DNA from: Paraglaciecola chathamensis S18K6
GTDB taxonomy: Bacteria > Pseudomonadota > Gammaproteobacteria > Enterobacterales > Alteromonadaceae
Direction of reading: 5' to 3'
Assembly (NCBI GenBank): GCA_000314955.1
Contig: BAEM01000040.1
Coordinates: forward strand, 62,001-126,000
DNA length: 64,000 nt
The translations under genes were made by a program, and so were the position numbers. Below the pieces are notes generated by a model, which saw nothing but the letters and a program-made list of their open reading frames with translations, did not search any database and was not told the DNA's origin. Shown here in pieces: positions 11,646 to 22,111 of the stretch (within the stretch, counting starts at the first letter, position 1; each line of letters opens with the position of its first letter).

Positions 11646-12560
11646 ATGATTAAACAACGTACCATTAAACAATCTGTTCAAGAGACTGGAATTGGTCTGC
11701 ACAAAGGTGACAAGGTCACTATGACTCTCCGGCCTGCGCCGGCGAATACAGGTATTGTATTTCGCCGCGTTGACCTTGAGCCTCATGCGGATATTCCAGC
11801 TCGCGCCGAAGCGGTGGGTGACACGATGTTGTGTACGTGTATAACCAATGCTGACGGTGTGTCTATTTCCACCGTTGAGCACTTGGCTTCAGCGCTTGCT
11901 GGCTTAGGCATCGACAACATTATTGTTGAAGTCGATAGTGATGAATTGCCGATTATGGATGGCAGCGCTAGTCCGTTCATTTTCTTATTGCAATCTGTTG
12001 GTATCGAAGAGCTAAATGCGCCTAAGCAATTCATTAAGATCAAAAAGTCGATCAAAGTAAAAGATGGCGACAAGTGGGCCGAGTTACGACCTCATGATGG
12101 CTTCCGTGTGGATTTTCGCATTGATTTTGAACACCCTGCGATCAGCCAAACGCGTCAGCATATGGTATTAGATTTTGATTCATCTTCTTATGTAGATGAA
12201 GTTAGCCGAGCCCGTACATTTGGTTTTATGAAAGACCTAGAGTATATGAACGCGAATAATTTAGCCCTTGGCGGCAGCATGGCAAATGCAGTTGCTTTGG
12301 ATGAGTATCGTGTTTTGAACCCTGAAGGGTTACGCTACAGTGATGAATTCCTTAAGCATAAGATTTTGGATGCCATTGGCGATCTATATCTAGGCGGTCA
12401 CAGCATTATTGGTGAGCTTGTCGCTTATAAGACAGGTCATGGTTTAAATAATAAATTGCTTAATGCTTTATTACAGAATCAAGCTTGTTGGGAATTCGTT
12501 AGCTATGACAATAGTGAAGAGTTACCGATCAGGTTTGCATCACCCATTTTAGCGAACTAA
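11646..12560 (+). CDS. lpxC: UDP-3-O-acyl-N-acetylglucosamine deacetylase
   Basis: LpxC is the zinc enzyme that commits UDP-acyl-GlcNAc to lipid A synthesis. The 304-residue product matches the family length. [20 protein letters not shown] is the N-terminus. [16 protein letters not shown] holds the first zinc histidine. [19 protein letters not shown] carries the second histidine and the zinc aspartate, and GHGLNNKLL carries the C-terminal catalytic histidine. It has its own promoter upstream and an intrinsic terminator 15 bases after its stop, so it looks monocistronic. Confidence 0.97.
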   Translation: MIKQRTIKQSVQETGIGLHKGDKVTMTLRPAPANTGIVFRRVDLEPHADIPARAEAVGDTMLCTCITNADGVSISTVEHLASALAGLGIDNIIVEVDSDELPIMDGSASPFIFLLQSVGIEELNAPKQFIKIKKSIKVKDGDKWAELRPHDGFRVDFRIDFEHPAISQTRQHMVLDFDSSSYVDEVSRARTFGFMKDLEYMNANNLALGGSMANAVALDEYRVLNPEGLRYSDEFLKHKILDAIGDLYLGGHSIIGELVAYKTGHGLNNKLLNALLQNQACWEFVSYDNSEELPIRFASPILAN

Positions 12561-12575
12561 ATCGAATTAATATTA

Positions 12576-12601
12576 AAATGCCGCTCTAAGCGGCATTTTT
12601 T
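12576..12601 (+). terminator. intrinsic terminator after lpxC
   Basis: AAATGCCGC and GCGGCATTT form a perfect 9-bp stem around the loop TCTAA, and a T run follows. It ends the lpxC transcript and separates it from the M23 peptidase gene. Confidence 0.9.
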
Positions 12602-12698
12602 GTTTATAGCGAATTGATTTTGTATATCAAGATCCCTTTGTTAAACTGCACCTCATAAGAGATGTAAAGCATCCAAACTTTTGGGAATCCGTTCAATA

Positions 12699-13598
12699 AT
12701 GAGTCTGACACTACTGTATCGCAGTAAAAAATCACGTTTTGTCTACCGGCCAACTAAGCGCCAGGTATTGACGTGCTTTATTGCTATATGCGGTGTTTTT
12801 TTAATTTCGAGCCGTTCAACGGATTTACCCAACGAGAATTTAGCCCGATTGTCGTTAGCGCAATCTGGCTTACATCAGCAGCAAGCCCAGCTTGATCAGT
12901 TAAAAAACAGCACAGAACAACGTTTAGCCACGCTGTTACAAAAGCTTGCGGAAGCAGAAAGTCGTCTAGTCAGTGTTAATGCGTTAGGGGCAAGATTGGT
13001 TGAGCAAGCCCAATTAAACCCTGATGAATTTAGCTTTTCGCAGCCAGCTGAAGTTGAACAGGACCTAGCGCAAAGCGCTAATGATCTCAGCCAATATAAT
13101 GTGGTTTCACGAATCGAAATCATGCTCGACGAGTTAGAAGATAAAGAGAAGCAGCTAAGCGCGCTTGAATCTATCTTAATGAGTCACCATATAACCGAAG
13201 AAAGCGCTTTAGCTGGGCGCCCCATTGAGGCCGGTTGGTTATCATCTTATTACGGCATTCGAACTGATCCATTTACTGGCAAACCCACCATGCATAAAGG
13301 GTTAGACTTCGCCGGAGCGGAAGGCGAGCCGGTTGTTGCGACCGGTGCTGGCATCGTAACGTGGGCGGCAAGCCGCTATGGTTATGGTGAGTTAGTAGAA
13401 ATTGACCACGGTAATGGCTTGGTCACACGTTATGGGCATAATAAGTCGCTTAATGTGAAAATTGGTGACGTGGTGACCAAAGGGCAAGCAATTGCGTTAA
13501 TGGGCAATACTGGCCGTTCAACCGGTGCTCATGTACATTATGAAGTTATTCGCCAAGGGCAACCGCAAGACCCATTGCCATTTGTGTACCGTGATTAG
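12699..13598 (+). CDS. M23-family (LytM-type) peptidoglycan endopeptidase
   Basis: This is a membrane-anchored metallopeptidase of the M23/LytM family, expected to cut peptide crosslinks in the periplasm or to activate amidases. ATG 12699 gives 299 residues. One membrane segment lies near residues 26-42, a coiled-coil region follows at about 50-155 (rich in Gln, Leu and Glu), and the catalytic domain begins near 180. TMHKGLDFAG (zinc His and Asp) and HVHYEVIRQG (HxH) are the M23 metal motifs, with YGHNKSL between them. It sits between lpxC and secA, where enterics have secM; no arrest-peptide gene is visible here. The exact substrate is unknown. Confidence 0.9.
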   Translation: MSLTLLYRSKKSRFVYRPTKRQVLTCFIAICGVFLISSRSTDLPNENLARLSLAQSGLHQQQAQLDQLKNSTEQRLATLLQKLAEAESRLVSVNALGARLVEQAQLNPDEFSFSQPAEVEQDLAQSANDLSQYNVVSRIEIMLDELEDKEKQLSALESILMSHHITEESALAGRPIEAGWLSSYYGIRTDPFTGKPTMHKGLDFAGAEGEPVVATGAGIVTWAASRYGYGELVEIDHGNGLVTRYGHNKSLNVKIGDVVTKGQAIALMGNTGRSTGAHVHYEVIRQGQPQDPLPFVYRD

Positions 13599-13773
13599 CT
13601 ACTTATGCGTTTAGCTGACGCAGGCCTATCAGTTTGATGAGCCCAACGAAACAATTTTCGTTAATTATTGGCAAGCTGTTCAGTACAGAGCAGTTTGTTT
13701 TATTTTAGTCATGATTTTTATACCCTTAAAGGATATAAGGTCATTCATTTATTAGATTGGAAGCTGTAAATCC

Positions 13774-16503
13774 ATGTTTTCGAGTATTCTGACCAAGGTT
13801 TTTGGTAGCCGTAATGACCGAACTTTAAAAAAACTAAATAAAATTACTGAGCAAGTTAACCAGTTGGAAGCGGAGTATGAGGCGCTTAGTGATGAGCAAC
13901 TCAAGGCCAAAACAGGCGAATTTCAAACGCGCTTAAAGGACGGTGAAGACACAGACAATTTATTGCCTGAAGCTTTTGCTGTCGTGCGTGAAGCCAGTAA
14001 ACGTGTATTCTCTATGCGCCATTTTGATGTGCAGATGCTCGGCGGCCAAGTGTTACACACGGGCCAAATTGCCGAGATGCGTACCGGTGAAGGTAAAACC
14101 CTAACGTCAACGTTACCTGCTTATTTAAATGCCCTTAGTGGCAAAGGCGTGCATGTTATTACCGTTAATGACTACCTAGCGAGTCGTGATGCTGATGGCA
14201 GTCGCCCATTATTTGAATTCTTAGGTTTAACCGTTGGTTGTAATATTCCTGGTATGAATCACGCTCAGAAGAAAGAAGCGTACGCGGCAGATATTACATA
14301 CGGAACTAACAACGAATTTGGCTTTGACTACCTGCGTGACAACATGGCATTTAGCCCTGGCGATCGCGTACAGCGCGAACTGCACTACGCGATTATCGAT
14401 GAAGTTGATTCAATCCTTATTGATGAAGCCAGAACACCACTGATTATCTCTGGTCAAGCAGAAGACAGCTCAGAGCTTTACCGCAAGATTAATACCATTA
14501 TCCCTCAGTTGGAATTACAAGATAAGGAAGACGAGGAAGGGAAAAATGGCGACGGTGATTACACCATCGATGAAAAAGGCAAGCAGGTACATTTGACCGA
14601 AAAAGGTCAAATTCATGTAGAAGAAATTCTTAAAGCCAGCGGTATTTTAGGCGAAGATGAGTCTCTATTTGCTGCGGCAAATATCTCTTTGCTGCACCAC
14701 GTAAACGCCGCATTACGTGCGCATAAATTATTTAGCCGTGATGTAGATTATATTGTTAAAGGCGATGACGTGGTCATCGTTGATGAACATACCGGCCGTA
14801 CAATGGAAGGCCGTCGTTGGTCTGAAGGTTTACACCAAGCTGTTGAAGCCAAAGAAGGGGTGAACATTCAAAACGAGAATCAAACTCTCGCATCTATTAC
14901 CTTCCAAAATTACTTCCGCCTTTACGAGAAGCTTGCGGGTATGACAGGTACAGCGGATACCGAAGCATTCGAGTTCCAAAGTATTTATGGTTTAGATACC
15001 GTGGTTATACCAACCAATAAGCCTATGATACGTAAAGATAAGGCTGATTTAATATACCTGACGGCACAAGAAAAATACGAAGCAATAGTGGAGGACATCA
15101 AAGATTGCGTTAAGCGTGGTCAACCTACACTAGTAGGTACCGTTTCAATAGAAAACTCCGAATTAATTTCGTCTATTCTAAAGAAAGCTAAAATTCCCCA
15201 TAAAGTACTCAACGCTAAGTTTCATGAACAAGAAGCAGACATTGTTGCCCAAGCAGGTAAGCCTGGAGCGGTAACAATCGCGACTAACATGGCTGGCCGT
15301 GGTACCGACATAGTATTAGGTGGTAACTGGCAGGTCGCGGTAGATGGCATTAAAGATCCTAAACCCGGTACAGTAGAGAACATTAAAGAGCAATGGCAAA
15401 AAGATCATGATGCCGTTATCGAAGCGGGCGGTTTACATATCATAGGCACCGAGCGCCATGAATCACGCCGTATCGATAACCAGCTACGTGGTCGTTCTGG
15501 TCGTCAAGGGGATGCCGGTTCTTCACGTTTCTACCTTTCATTAGATGACGCTTTAATGCGTATATTTGCCTCTGAAAAAATGGGCAATATGATGAAGCGT
15601 TTAGGCATGGAGCGCGGTGAAGCGATTGAACACCCTTGGGTGACGCGCGCTATCGAGAATGCGCAGCGTAAAGTGGAAGGTCGTAACTTCGACATGCGTA
15701 AACAACTACTCGAATTTGATGATGTTGCTAACGACCAACGTAAAGTTATTTACGAACAGCGTAACGAGTTGCTTGATGAAGGTGACATATACGCCACCAT
15801 TGAAGCGATACGCATTGACGTAGTAGACAGTATTATAAGCCAATATATTCCGCCCCAATCACTGAGTGAAATGTGGAATGTAAGTGGCCTAGAAGAGCAC
15901 TTCAAAAGTGAGTTTTTATTGGATATTCCATTACAACAATGGATTGATGAAGACGACAAACTATACGAAGAGAAAATTCGTGAACGCATTCTAGAAGAAG
16001 TGAACAAAGGCTATAAAGCCAAAGAAGAGATTGTTGGCCCTGATGTGCTTCGCCAGTTCGAAAAAGCAGTGATGCTGCAAAATTTGGACAGCCACTGGAA
16101 AGAACATTTGGCGGCCATGGATCACCTACGCCAAGGCATTCACTTACGCGGCTACGCTCAAAAGAACCCGAAACAAGAGTACAAGCGCGAGTCATTCGAG
16201 CTATTTACTGAAATGCTTGAAGCGCTGAAAGTCGAAGTGGTCACTGTGCTGAGCAAGGTACAAGTAAAAGCGGAATCGGATGTAGAAGCGGTTGAAGAGC
16301 AGCGCCGTCAAGCTGACGGACAGCCTAAGCAGTACGAACATGAAACCGCCAGTGCAACCCAAGCCCCTGAGCAAGCGCCAGAAGCGGCTCCAGCAGGACG
16401 ACCTGCAAACACGTTGCGTGAAGGCCCTAAAGTCGGCCGTAACGACCCTTGTCCTTGTGGTTCAGGCTTAAAGTACAAACAATGCCACGGTAAATTAAGC
16501 TAG
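13774..16503 (+). CDS. secA: protein translocase ATPase SecA
   Basis: SecA drives preproteins through SecYEG. The 909-residue protein has the Walker A loop MRTGEGKTL near residue 103, the DEAD-like [18 protein letters not shown] near 206, and [13 protein letters not shown] near 508 in the second ATPase domain. A Gln/Ala/Pro-rich linker leads to a C-terminal zinc motif [14 protein letters not shown] (CxCx8CH), which binds SecB and phospholipids. It starts 175 bases after the M23 gene. A hairpin terminator follows it before mutT. Confidence 0.98.
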   Translation: MFSSILTKVFGSRNDRTLKKLNKITEQVNQLEAEYEALSDEQLKAKTGEFQTRLKDGEDTDNLLPEAFAVVREASKRVFSMRHFDVQMLGGQVLHTGQIAEMRTGEGKTLTSTLPAYLNALSGKGVHVITVNDYLASRDADGSRPLFEFLGLTVGCNIPGMNHAQKKEAYAADITYGTNNEFGFDYLRDNMAFSPGDRVQRELHYAIIDEVDSILIDEARTPLIISGQAEDSSELYRKINTIIPQLELQDKEDEEGKNGDGDYTIDEKGKQVHLTEKGQIHVEEILKASGILGEDESLFAAANISLLHHVNAALRAHKLFSRDVDYIVKGDDVVIVDEHTGRTMEGRRWSEGLHQAVEAKEGVNIQNENQTLASITFQNYFRLYEKLAGMTGTADTEAFEFQSIYGLDTVVIPTNKPMIRKDKADLIYLTAQEKYEAIVEDIKDCVKRGQPTLVGTVSIENSELISSILKKAKIPHKVLNAKFHEQEADIVAQAGKPGAVTIATNMAGRGTDIVLGGNWQVAVDGIKDPKPGTVENIKEQWQKDHDAVIEAGGLHIIGTERHESRRIDNQLRGRSGRQGDAGSSRFYLSLDDALMRIFASEKMGNMMKRLGMERGEAIEHPWVTRAIENAQRKVEGRNFDMRKQLLEFDDVANDQRKVIYEQRNELLDEGDIYATIEAIRIDVVDSIISQYIPPQSLSEMWNVSGLEEHFKSEFLLDIPLQQWIDEDDKLYEEKIRERILEEVNKGYKAKEEIVGPDVLRQFEKAVMLQNLDSHWKEHLAAMDHLRQGIHLRGYAQKNPKQEYKRESFELFTEMLEALKVEVVTVLSKVQVKAESDVEAVEEQRRQADGQPKQYEHETASATQAPEQAPEAAPAGRPANTLREGPKVGRNDPCPCGSGLKYKQCHGKLS

Positions 16504-16536
16504 CGTTTAGCTTTTAAATACTTACAGGTGTTAAGA

Positions 16537-16570
16537 GCGGGCTATTCCTTCAGGAGCAGCCCGTTTTTTT
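16537..16570 (+). terminator. intrinsic terminator after secA
   Basis: CGGGCT and AGCCCG pair around a 14-base loop that can form a small inner hairpin (TCCTTCAGGA), and a run of eight T follows. It lies between the secA stop and mutT and probably only partly blocks readthrough. Confidence 0.8.
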
Positions 16571-16586
16571 TAATAAAGGAATCAAT

Positions 16587-16979
16587 ATGAAAGTAGTTGA
16601 TGTGGCGGTAGGTGTTATTAAACGCGATCAGGAAGTATATATCAGTAAGCGTTCAGATGCCTTGCATCAAGGGGGCAAGTGGGAGTTTCCAGGTGGTAAA
16701 CAAGAAGTAAATGAAACCCCAACACAAGCTTTGATAAGAGAGCTCAAAGAAGAAATCGGCATAGAAGTAACCCAAGCGCTAGATTATATGCTGATTGAGC
16801 ATGATTACGGCGATAAGCGCGTAAGACTCCATATTCAAGTAGTGGATAGCTTCGTAGGAGAGCCTGCTCACCTCGAAGGCCAAATTAGCCGTTGGGTTCA
16901 TATTGCACAGCTAAGCGACTATGAATTCCCTGCGGCCAATGTAGAAATCGTCAAAAAATTACAAGCAGATTATCTTTAA
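16587..16979 (+). CDS. mutT: 8-oxo-dGTP diphosphatase (Nudix)
   Basis: MutT removes oxidised dGTP and prevents A:T to C:G changes. The 130-residue protein has a complete Nudix box at residues 37-59 (G-x5-E-x7-REL-x-EE-x-G), ending in RELKEEIGIE. GKWEFPGGK just before it is typical of MutT. secA-mutT adjacency is the standard gammaproteobacterial arrangement and supports the specific assignment over other Nudix hydrolases. Confidence 0.93.
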   Translation: MKVVDVAVGVIKRDQEVYISKRSDALHQGGKWEFPGGKQEVNETPTQALIRELKEEIGIEVTQALDYMLIEHDYGDKRVRLHIQVVDSFVGEPAHLEGQISRWVHIAQLSDYEFPAANVEIVKKLQADYL

Positions 16980-16981
16980 GT

Positions 16982-18094
16982 TTACTGACTTTGTTCTGAT
17001 GTAGTTGATTGATACTGTTTCTTTAAACGCTTTATTTCATCTTGAGCAGCGCACAATTCCCGTTCCATTTGGCGACGAGAATCGATCATTTCATTGGCAA
17101 TAGTGGCTAGGTATTTGAACTCAGAAAAGCCCATGCTTTTCTCATCCATATGTTGATACTCTCGCTTGCAGCGATAAAAGAACATCACAAAATTACTAAA
17201 GGCTCGTTGCAAGGTCAGAAAACTGCGTACAAGCAAAATTATTAAAATTATCGATGTTACCAGCATGATCATAATGCTGGTTATTTCAACTCGCCGCTGC
17301 GCATCATCAACTTGCTGTTGTAGCTGTTGGTCGAGATTTATAAAGTGCTGCTCAACTAGATGAGCTTGATTGCGAAACCGCCCCTGTAGTCCGCTATCGT
17401 GATCGAGTCCTATCTGGCGGTAAGCGTCAACCAATTGCATAAACTGCTGCTGATATTGACTTAAAAGGGGCATAAACTCGGCGTGGACCTGCGGTGGTAA
17501 AGCTTCGATACGTTGGCGCAGGGTTGAATAGAGGCCTAGTTCTTTATCCACATACTCCATGTCTTTGCGCAGCAGAAAGTCTTTTTCAGCGCGGCGCATT
17601 TGCAGCAACACTTGGTGCATGTACAGCATATCAGCATTAGCTATTTTAGCTTCCAATCTGTGGGTCGCATCGCGAAATTCACCCTGGTAACCCATATTTT
17701 CATTTAAGCCCATGGCAACGCGAGTTTGTACAAGGGTCGTAAATTGTTGTTGGTATAAGGGAAAGCTATCTAAAAGTTGATGAAAGATATCTTGGTTTAA
17801 CACAGCTTGTTCATCCGTGGTCTGCACAAGCGCTAGTTGTCTTAAAAACTGCTCTGCTTGAAGGTTAAATTTGTCGACGTAAACCAAATCTAGACGCAAA
17901 AGAAAGTCTTTTTCATGGCGTCTGAGTTGTAAGAAGTCTTGTCCTAAGCGCAACAGAGATTTATTTTTATCATTCAAATCTACTAGTTTTTGGGTGTAGA
18001 AAATCTGACTGGCGACTAATAGCAGCATGCCAAATACACAAACGATGATAATGACGACAAGGCGAGTTTTGATAGAATCTAAATGAATCGACAC
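16982..18094 (-). CDS. membrane sensor with HBM-type periplasmic domain, no output domain
   Basis: The 370-residue protein has a membrane segment near residues 11-32, a long helical periplasmic region, a second membrane segment near 253-273, and about 95 cytoplasmic residues. The periplasmic part repeats a motif: RRHEKDFLLRLD near 58 and RRAEKDFLLRKD near 166. This is the hallmark of the helical bimodular (HBM) sensor domain of chemoreceptors and sensor kinases. The cytoplasmic part has a HAMP-like stretch (SEFKYLATIANEMID) and a Lys/Glu coiled coil, but no kinase, GGDEF or chemoreceptor signalling domain, so it looks like a receptor stub. It converges on mutT with 2 bases between the genes. 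The function is not known. Confidence 0.65.
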   Translation of the reverse strand: MSIHLDSIKTRLVVIIIVCVFGMLLLVASQIFYTQKLVDLNDKNKSLLRLGQDFLQLRRHEKDFLLRLDLVYVDKFNLQAEQFLRQLALVQTTDEQAVLNQDIFHQLLDSFPLYQQQFTTLVQTRVAMGLNENMGYQGEFRDATHRLEAKIANADMLYMHQVLLQMRRAEKDFLLRKDMEYVDKELGLYSTLRQRIEALPPQVHAEFMPLLSQYQQQFMQLVDAYRQIGLDHDSGLQGRFRNQAHLVEQHFINLDQQLQQQVDDAQRRVEITSIMIMLVTSIILIILLVRSFLTLQRAFSNFVMFFYRCKREYQHMDEKSMGFSEFKYLATIANEMIDSRRQMERELCAAQDEIKRLKKQYQSTTSEQSQ

Positions 18095-18227
18095 AAAAAA
18101 TGACAGTTGATTGAATTAGTCAATCAGTCTGCCATTGTTTTATGACGTTTTTGTGTCCAATGGCTGAGCGTTAATTCTACTAGAGCCCCATAGGGAGTAG
18201 CTGTAACGCACTAGGACGCAGCGTTGG

Positions 18228-18884
18228 TTAATCGTTTACTTGGACACCTTCTTCGCTGCCGGTCAGCACTACATCGGCGCCACGCATAGCGAAAAGGCCA
18301 CTTGTAACCACACCCACGATATTATTCAGAGTTCGTTCTAGTTCTACAGGATTTAGAATTTTAAGGTTATGCACATCCAAAATCACGTTGCCATTGTCGG
18401 TAATAACCCCTTGGCGGTATACGGGATCGCCCCCTAGTTTAACGATTTCGCGGGCAACGTACGAACGCGCCATAGGAATAACCTCCACCGGCAGAGGGAA
18501 TGCACCTAATACGTCAACATTTTTTGTATCGTCAATAATACACACGAATTTTTGTGCGACGGCTGCGACGATTTTCTCACGTGTTAAGGCTGCGCCGCCG
18601 CCTTTGATCATATGACGATGTTCAGTGATTTCATCTGCCCCATCTACATACACAGAAAGCTGGTCAACGGAGTTCAAATCAAAGACTTCTATACCGAGTG
18701 CTTTTAAACGCTCAGTTGATGCTTCCGAGCTTGATACGGCCCCTACAATATCGTGTTTAATCGGTGCTAGGGCTTCGATGAAGTAATTGACCGTAGAGCC
18801 TGTGCCAACCCCTACAATCGAGCCTTGTTCTACATATCGTACAGCGGCTTGCGCGACTGCTTTTTTCTTGTCGTCTTGATTCAT
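18228..18884 (-). CDS. rpiA: ribose-5-phosphate isomerase A
   Basis: RpiA interconverts ribose-5-phosphate and ribulose-5-phosphate in the pentose phosphate pathway. The 218-residue length is typical. [23 protein letters not shown] and [14 protein letters not shown] are the substrate-binding and catalytic motifs of the family. It lies downstream of the folate cyclo-ligase and of the nucleoside hydrolase/ribokinase pair, so ribose-5-phosphate released by nucleoside salvage can be handed straight to it. Confidence 0.96.
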   Translation of the reverse strand: MNQDDKKKAVAQAAVRYVEQGSIVGVGTGSTVNYFIEALAPIKHDIVGAVSSSEASTERLKALGIEVFDLNSVDQLSVYVDGADEITEHRHMIKGGGAALTREKIVAAVAQKFVCIIDDTKNVDVLGAFPLPVEVIPMARSYVAREIVKLGGDPVYRQGVITDNGNVILDVHNLKILNPVELERTLNNIVGVVTSGLFAMRGADVVLTGSEEGVQVND

Positions 18885-19008
18885 TTTTGTCTTCTAGTAA
18901 GCATGTAATGGGTAAATTATACCCAAGGCATTGATAGAAGCTAGGAATGTTCGGCTTTAAGGTAAAACGCAGTGACGGCGCGTGGCCAGTTTGCAAAAAT
19001 GAGCAGGG

Positions 19009-19617
19009 TTACGAGGCGTTAAAGATGGATGAAGGGGTGATGATTTTTTGCATTGGGATATCCCACTCTTCATTCACTAAGCCTTCCTCAACCCTTTGAC
19101 AGTCATGAGCTACGCCAAATACTTGTGGTGATATTTCATTGCGTATCATGGGGGCGAGTGTGCGGTCATAAAACCCACCGCCCATTCCTAGGCGCTGGGC
19201 TGACTCATCAAAAGCGACTAAAGGCGTAAACACAATATTAAGCAGTGATATCGGCACAATATCAGCGACATTGAGTTTGGGTTCGGGGATAGCAAAGCGA
19301 TTTAAGATCATTTCACTGTTATGCCGATACTTCACAAAAATCAAATGCCCTTTGCAAAAAGGGTGAAGTACAGGAAGACAAACAGTTTTGCCGTTTTGCC
19401 AAGCGTCCTCGATGATGGGGGTTAATGTAATTTCCCCATCTTGTGCTAGATAACAAGCGACAAAATTTGCATCTCTATATTGTGTTAACGCGTGGCACTG
19501 CGCCAATAATTGTTCACTGGCAGCGATTTGCTGAGTTTGGCTGAGACTATTACGCAAACTACGAAAGTGTCTACGCAGTTGGCTTTTATCGCTAGGGTGC
19601 ATACTAGGCGCTGACAT
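19009..19617 (-). CDS. 5-formyltetrahydrofolate cyclo-ligase
   Basis: This enzyme (YgfA/Fau in E. coli) converts 5-formyl-THF to 5,10-methenyl-THF. The likely start is the Met of MSAPSMHPSDKSQLRRHFR (19617, 202 residues); a longer frame to 19671 lacks homology-like sequence. KSQLRRHFRSLR at the start and the ATP/folate loop LGMGGGFYDRTLA are the family signatures. In enterics this gene lies directly downstream of the 6S RNA gene. Here the same direction and general neighbourhood are kept, but four genes' worth of sequence lies between them. Confidence 0.92.
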   Translation of the reverse strand: MSAPSMHPSDKSQLRRHFRSLRNSLSQTQQIAASEQLLAQCHALTQYRDANFVACYLAQDGEITLTPIIEDAWQNGKTVCLPVLHPFCKGHLIFVKYRHNSEMILNRFAIPEPKLNVADIVPISLLNIVFTPLVAFDESAQRLGMGGGFYDRTLAPMIRNEISPQVFGVAHDCQRVEEGLVNEEWDIPMQKIITPSSIFNAS

Positions 19618-19740
19618 AAAAATACTGATTGTAGGGTTGGTGAGAGAACATAATATGGAGTGATCGCACAATTTTGTAGATTAGCATTAGGTTGATACTG
19701 CATCAGGTATAGATGCAGTATCAATTTAACCCAGTAAAGA

Positions 19741-20676
19741 CTAGTAGGTATCAATATACAGTTTAGTCAGACGCTCTTTGTCTACTTTTACTGCTACATC
19801 TATTTGTTGGGCCTCTAACCAATCTGGGCTGGCAGTGGTATTTTCAGGGGCGACAGATGTTTGACCTATGTTAAGCGGATCGGTCGATACGCGGGCATGA
19901 CCACGCACAATCTCGAACAAGCTAGGGTCAACTAAGTGGGCGATTGGCATCGCGTCATGGAAGAAACACACGCGATCTTCACGATTTTGCGAATAAAAAT
20001 CCATGTAGAACTGAGCGGCATCATGCACAAAGCCACCGAGTTTGGCGTTATTTTCCCGCAGTGATTCTAAAAATGCCGGCTCAAATGGCACCGTCATTGT
20101 TACGTCCAAACCAAACATGGTTAGATTCCAATCAGCAGCAAAAACGATCTCTGCTGCGTAGGCATCGTTCCAAATATTGGCTTCAGCCACTGGGGTGACG
20201 TTGCCGGGGACGAACGCCGCGCCACCCATAATAGAAACGCCTTTTAGCAGTTTAGGTAATTCAGGCTCTAAACGCAGCGCCAGCGCTAAGTTACCCAAGG
20301 GACCAATGGCCACTACGGTTATTTCACCAGGGTGCTGACGCGCCATATCGACAATAAATTGTGCAGAACTGCGTGGATCTAATTCACGTTTAGATGGCTT
20401 TGGACAAACATCGCCAAAGCCGTCATCACCGTGCACGAAATGGGCATATTTAGATTGTGGGCCAACCCATGGCATGCCAACACCTTTACATACGGGAATA
20501 TCCACTCCTGCCATTTCACATAACGTTAACGCGTTCTGTGCAGCCATTTCAACGGGCACATTTCCGTAAACGGTGGTTAAACCAAGTACATCAATGTCAG
20601 GCGATTGAAAAGCGAAAAAAATCGCCATTGCATCGTCGATACCCGGATCGGTATCAAGAATAATTTTATGACTCAT
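19741..20676 (-). CDS. inosine-uridine preferring nucleoside hydrolase
   Basis: The 311-residue protein is of the IUNH family, which cleaves ribonucleosides to base and ribose. DTDPGIDDAMAIF near residue 8 is the calcium/ribose-binding signature. TTVYGNVP, VVAIGPLGNLALAL and the late FFHDAMPIAHLVDP supply the remaining conserved residues (including the Asp of the calcium site). The gene is 21 bases downstream of ribokinase on the same strand, so the two form a ribonucleoside salvage unit. The preferred base (purine or pyrimidine) cannot be judged from the sequence alone. Confidence 0.93.
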   Translation of the reverse strand: MSHKIILDTDPGIDDAMAIFFAFQSPDIDVLGLTTVYGNVPVEMAAQNALTLCEMAGVDIPVCKGVGMPWVGPQSKYAHFVHGDDGFGDVCPKPSKRELDPRSSAQFIVDMARQHPGEITVVAIGPLGNLALALRLEPELPKLLKGVSIMGGAAFVPGNVTPVAEANIWNDAYAAEIVFAADWNLTMFGLDVTMTVPFEPAFLESLRENNAKLGGFVHDAAQFYMDFYSQNREDRVCFFHDAMPIAHLVDPSLFEIVRGHARVSTDPLNIGQTSVAPENTTASPDWLEAQQIDVAVKVDKERLTKLYIDTY

Positions 20677-20697
20677 AAAGTCCTCGTTGAATGTATT

Positions 20698-21594
20698 TTA
20701 ACTATGATGTTTAGCAAGAAAGCGATTCACTTGCTCTTCATCCGGAATCGATTGTGCCGCTCCCACTTGGGTAACAGCTAAGGCCGATGCAGCACACGCT
20801 CGGGTGAGTGCAGTTTTTGCGTCAGTGTGTTCACTGTACGCGGATAGGAAGAAACCAATGAAGGTGTCACCTGCGGCTGTTGTGTCTACCGCATCAACTA
20901 CAAAAGCATCCACTTCAATTCTGCGCTCATTCTTGAGCATACAAACACCTGCTTTACCTAAAGTAATAATAATTTCACAATTAGGCCAGTTTGCATGGAA
21001 ATATTTTTCCATGGCATCGATATCTTTGTGACCAGAAATTTCTTCTGCTTCAACTTCGTTGACGATCAATAAATCGATACAGTCTACCGGTAATTGTTTA
21101 ACTGAATCTGTCATTGGCGCAGGATTGAAGGCTACTTTCAAACCGGCTTCTTTTGCTTGCTTGAGGACTTCATCGATAGAACTGGTTTCGTTTTGAGTTA
21201 ACACCCAGTCGCTCGATTTTGCGCCATCAAGCGCCGCCATCACATCTTTAGGTGATATTTCATGATTTGCGCCGCCGAACAGTACAATTGCGTTTTCGCC
21301 GGTGGGAGTGACTTGAATAATGGCATGGCCAGATGGGCTTTCAGTGCATGCCACATACTTACAGTTGATATTGTGCTTAATCATGACTTGCTTGAAGTTC
21401 GCATCGGACTCGTTGATACGCCCCACATGACGTACATCAGCGCCAGCTTTCGCAAGGGCGATAGATTGATTCGCACCTTTTCCGCCAAGTAAACACTGAT
21501 AATTTGTTGAGGCTAGGGTTTCACCAGGCTGCACAAAGTGATCTACCTGATAAACATGGTCCACATTAATAGAACCAAAGTTAATAACTGCCAT
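20698..21594 (-). CDS. rbsK: ribokinase (PfkB family)
   Basis: Ribokinase phosphorylates ribose at O5. The 298-residue protein starts with MAVINFGSINVDHVYQVD and has the PfkB signature GGKGANQSIALAKAG near residue 38. The C-terminal signature DAVDTTAAGDTFIGFF contains the catalytic aspartate. With the nucleoside hydrolase directly downstream and rpiA nearby, the expected route is nucleoside to ribose to ribose-5-phosphate to pentose phosphate pathway. No ribose ABC transporter is present, which fits intracellular ribose as substrate. Confidence 0.93.
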   Translation of the reverse strand: MAVINFGSINVDHVYQVDHFVQPGETLASTNYQCLLGGKGANQSIALAKAGADVRHVGRINESDANFKQVMIKHNINCKYVACTESPSGHAIIQVTPTGENAIVLFGGANHEISPKDVMAALDGAKSSDWVLTQNETSSIDEVLKQAKEAGLKVAFNPAPMTDSVKQLPVDCIDLLIVNEVEAEEISGHKDIDAMEKYFHANWPNCEIIITLGKAGVCMLKNERRIEVDAFVVDAVDTTAAGDTFIGFFLSAYSEHTDAKTALTRACAASALAVTQVGAAQSIPDEEQVNRFLAKHHS

Positions 21595-21688
21595 ATAGGT
21601 TAATTCCGAGAGTTAGACTTATTTTGGCGTTATTCTAACCGAGAATTGTCTTAGCTGTCCTAAATAAGTAACAAAATGCGCTTATTTT

Positions 21689-22099
21689 TCATTTTAGAAA
21701 CGGGAAAATTCGTTTCAGAAGCGGCTTTGATGAAACAAATGGCTCTTGGCTAACCATAAATAGGCGCACGGATACGGTTGCCCCGTGTCCCCAAGGCCAC
21801 CACGCCAACATAACATCCGGGTGAGGATCATTTGCAGGATAATATAGTCTCTGCTTTTTGCTTAAAACAGCATATTTCCCTGCTAAGTGTTTCATCAAAT
21901 CAGGTGCTTGCTTGATATTTTTAGCGTGCCATTCCACCTCATAGTGTTCTTTCACAATGGCATTGACGTGATCAGCCTTGTCCACTGAAAATTCTGCCAA
22001 AAGCGCACGATTAAAATCGTCGTATTTCCATTTCACTACGCCATTCAAAGCATCAACGATAACGGCACCTCGTTGGCGTATTATTGTTTCTTGATTCAT
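21689..22099 (-). CDS. conserved-looking hypothetical protein, 136 residues
   Basis: I do not recognise this gene. ATG 22099 (MNQETIIRQRGAVIVDALNG) is preferred over a GTG three codons upstream. The protein is soluble, with no signal peptide or membrane segment. It has an aromatic stretch AWWPWGHGATVSV near residue 100 and a basic C-terminus. It lies between the 6S RNA gene and ribokinase on the same strand. A tandem repeat starts 12 bases upstream of its ATG and would form its leader. Coding is supported by an open frame of sensible composition, not by known motifs. Confidence 0.6.
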   Translation of the reverse strand: MNQETIIRQRGAVIVDALNGVVKWKYDDFNRALLAEFSVDKADHVNAIVKEHYEVEWHAKNIKQAPDLMKHLAGKYAVLSKKQRLYYPANDPHPDVMLAWWPWGHGATVSVRLFMVSQEPFVSSKPLLKRIFPFLK

Positions 22100-22111
22100 G
22101 AAAGCCACTTA

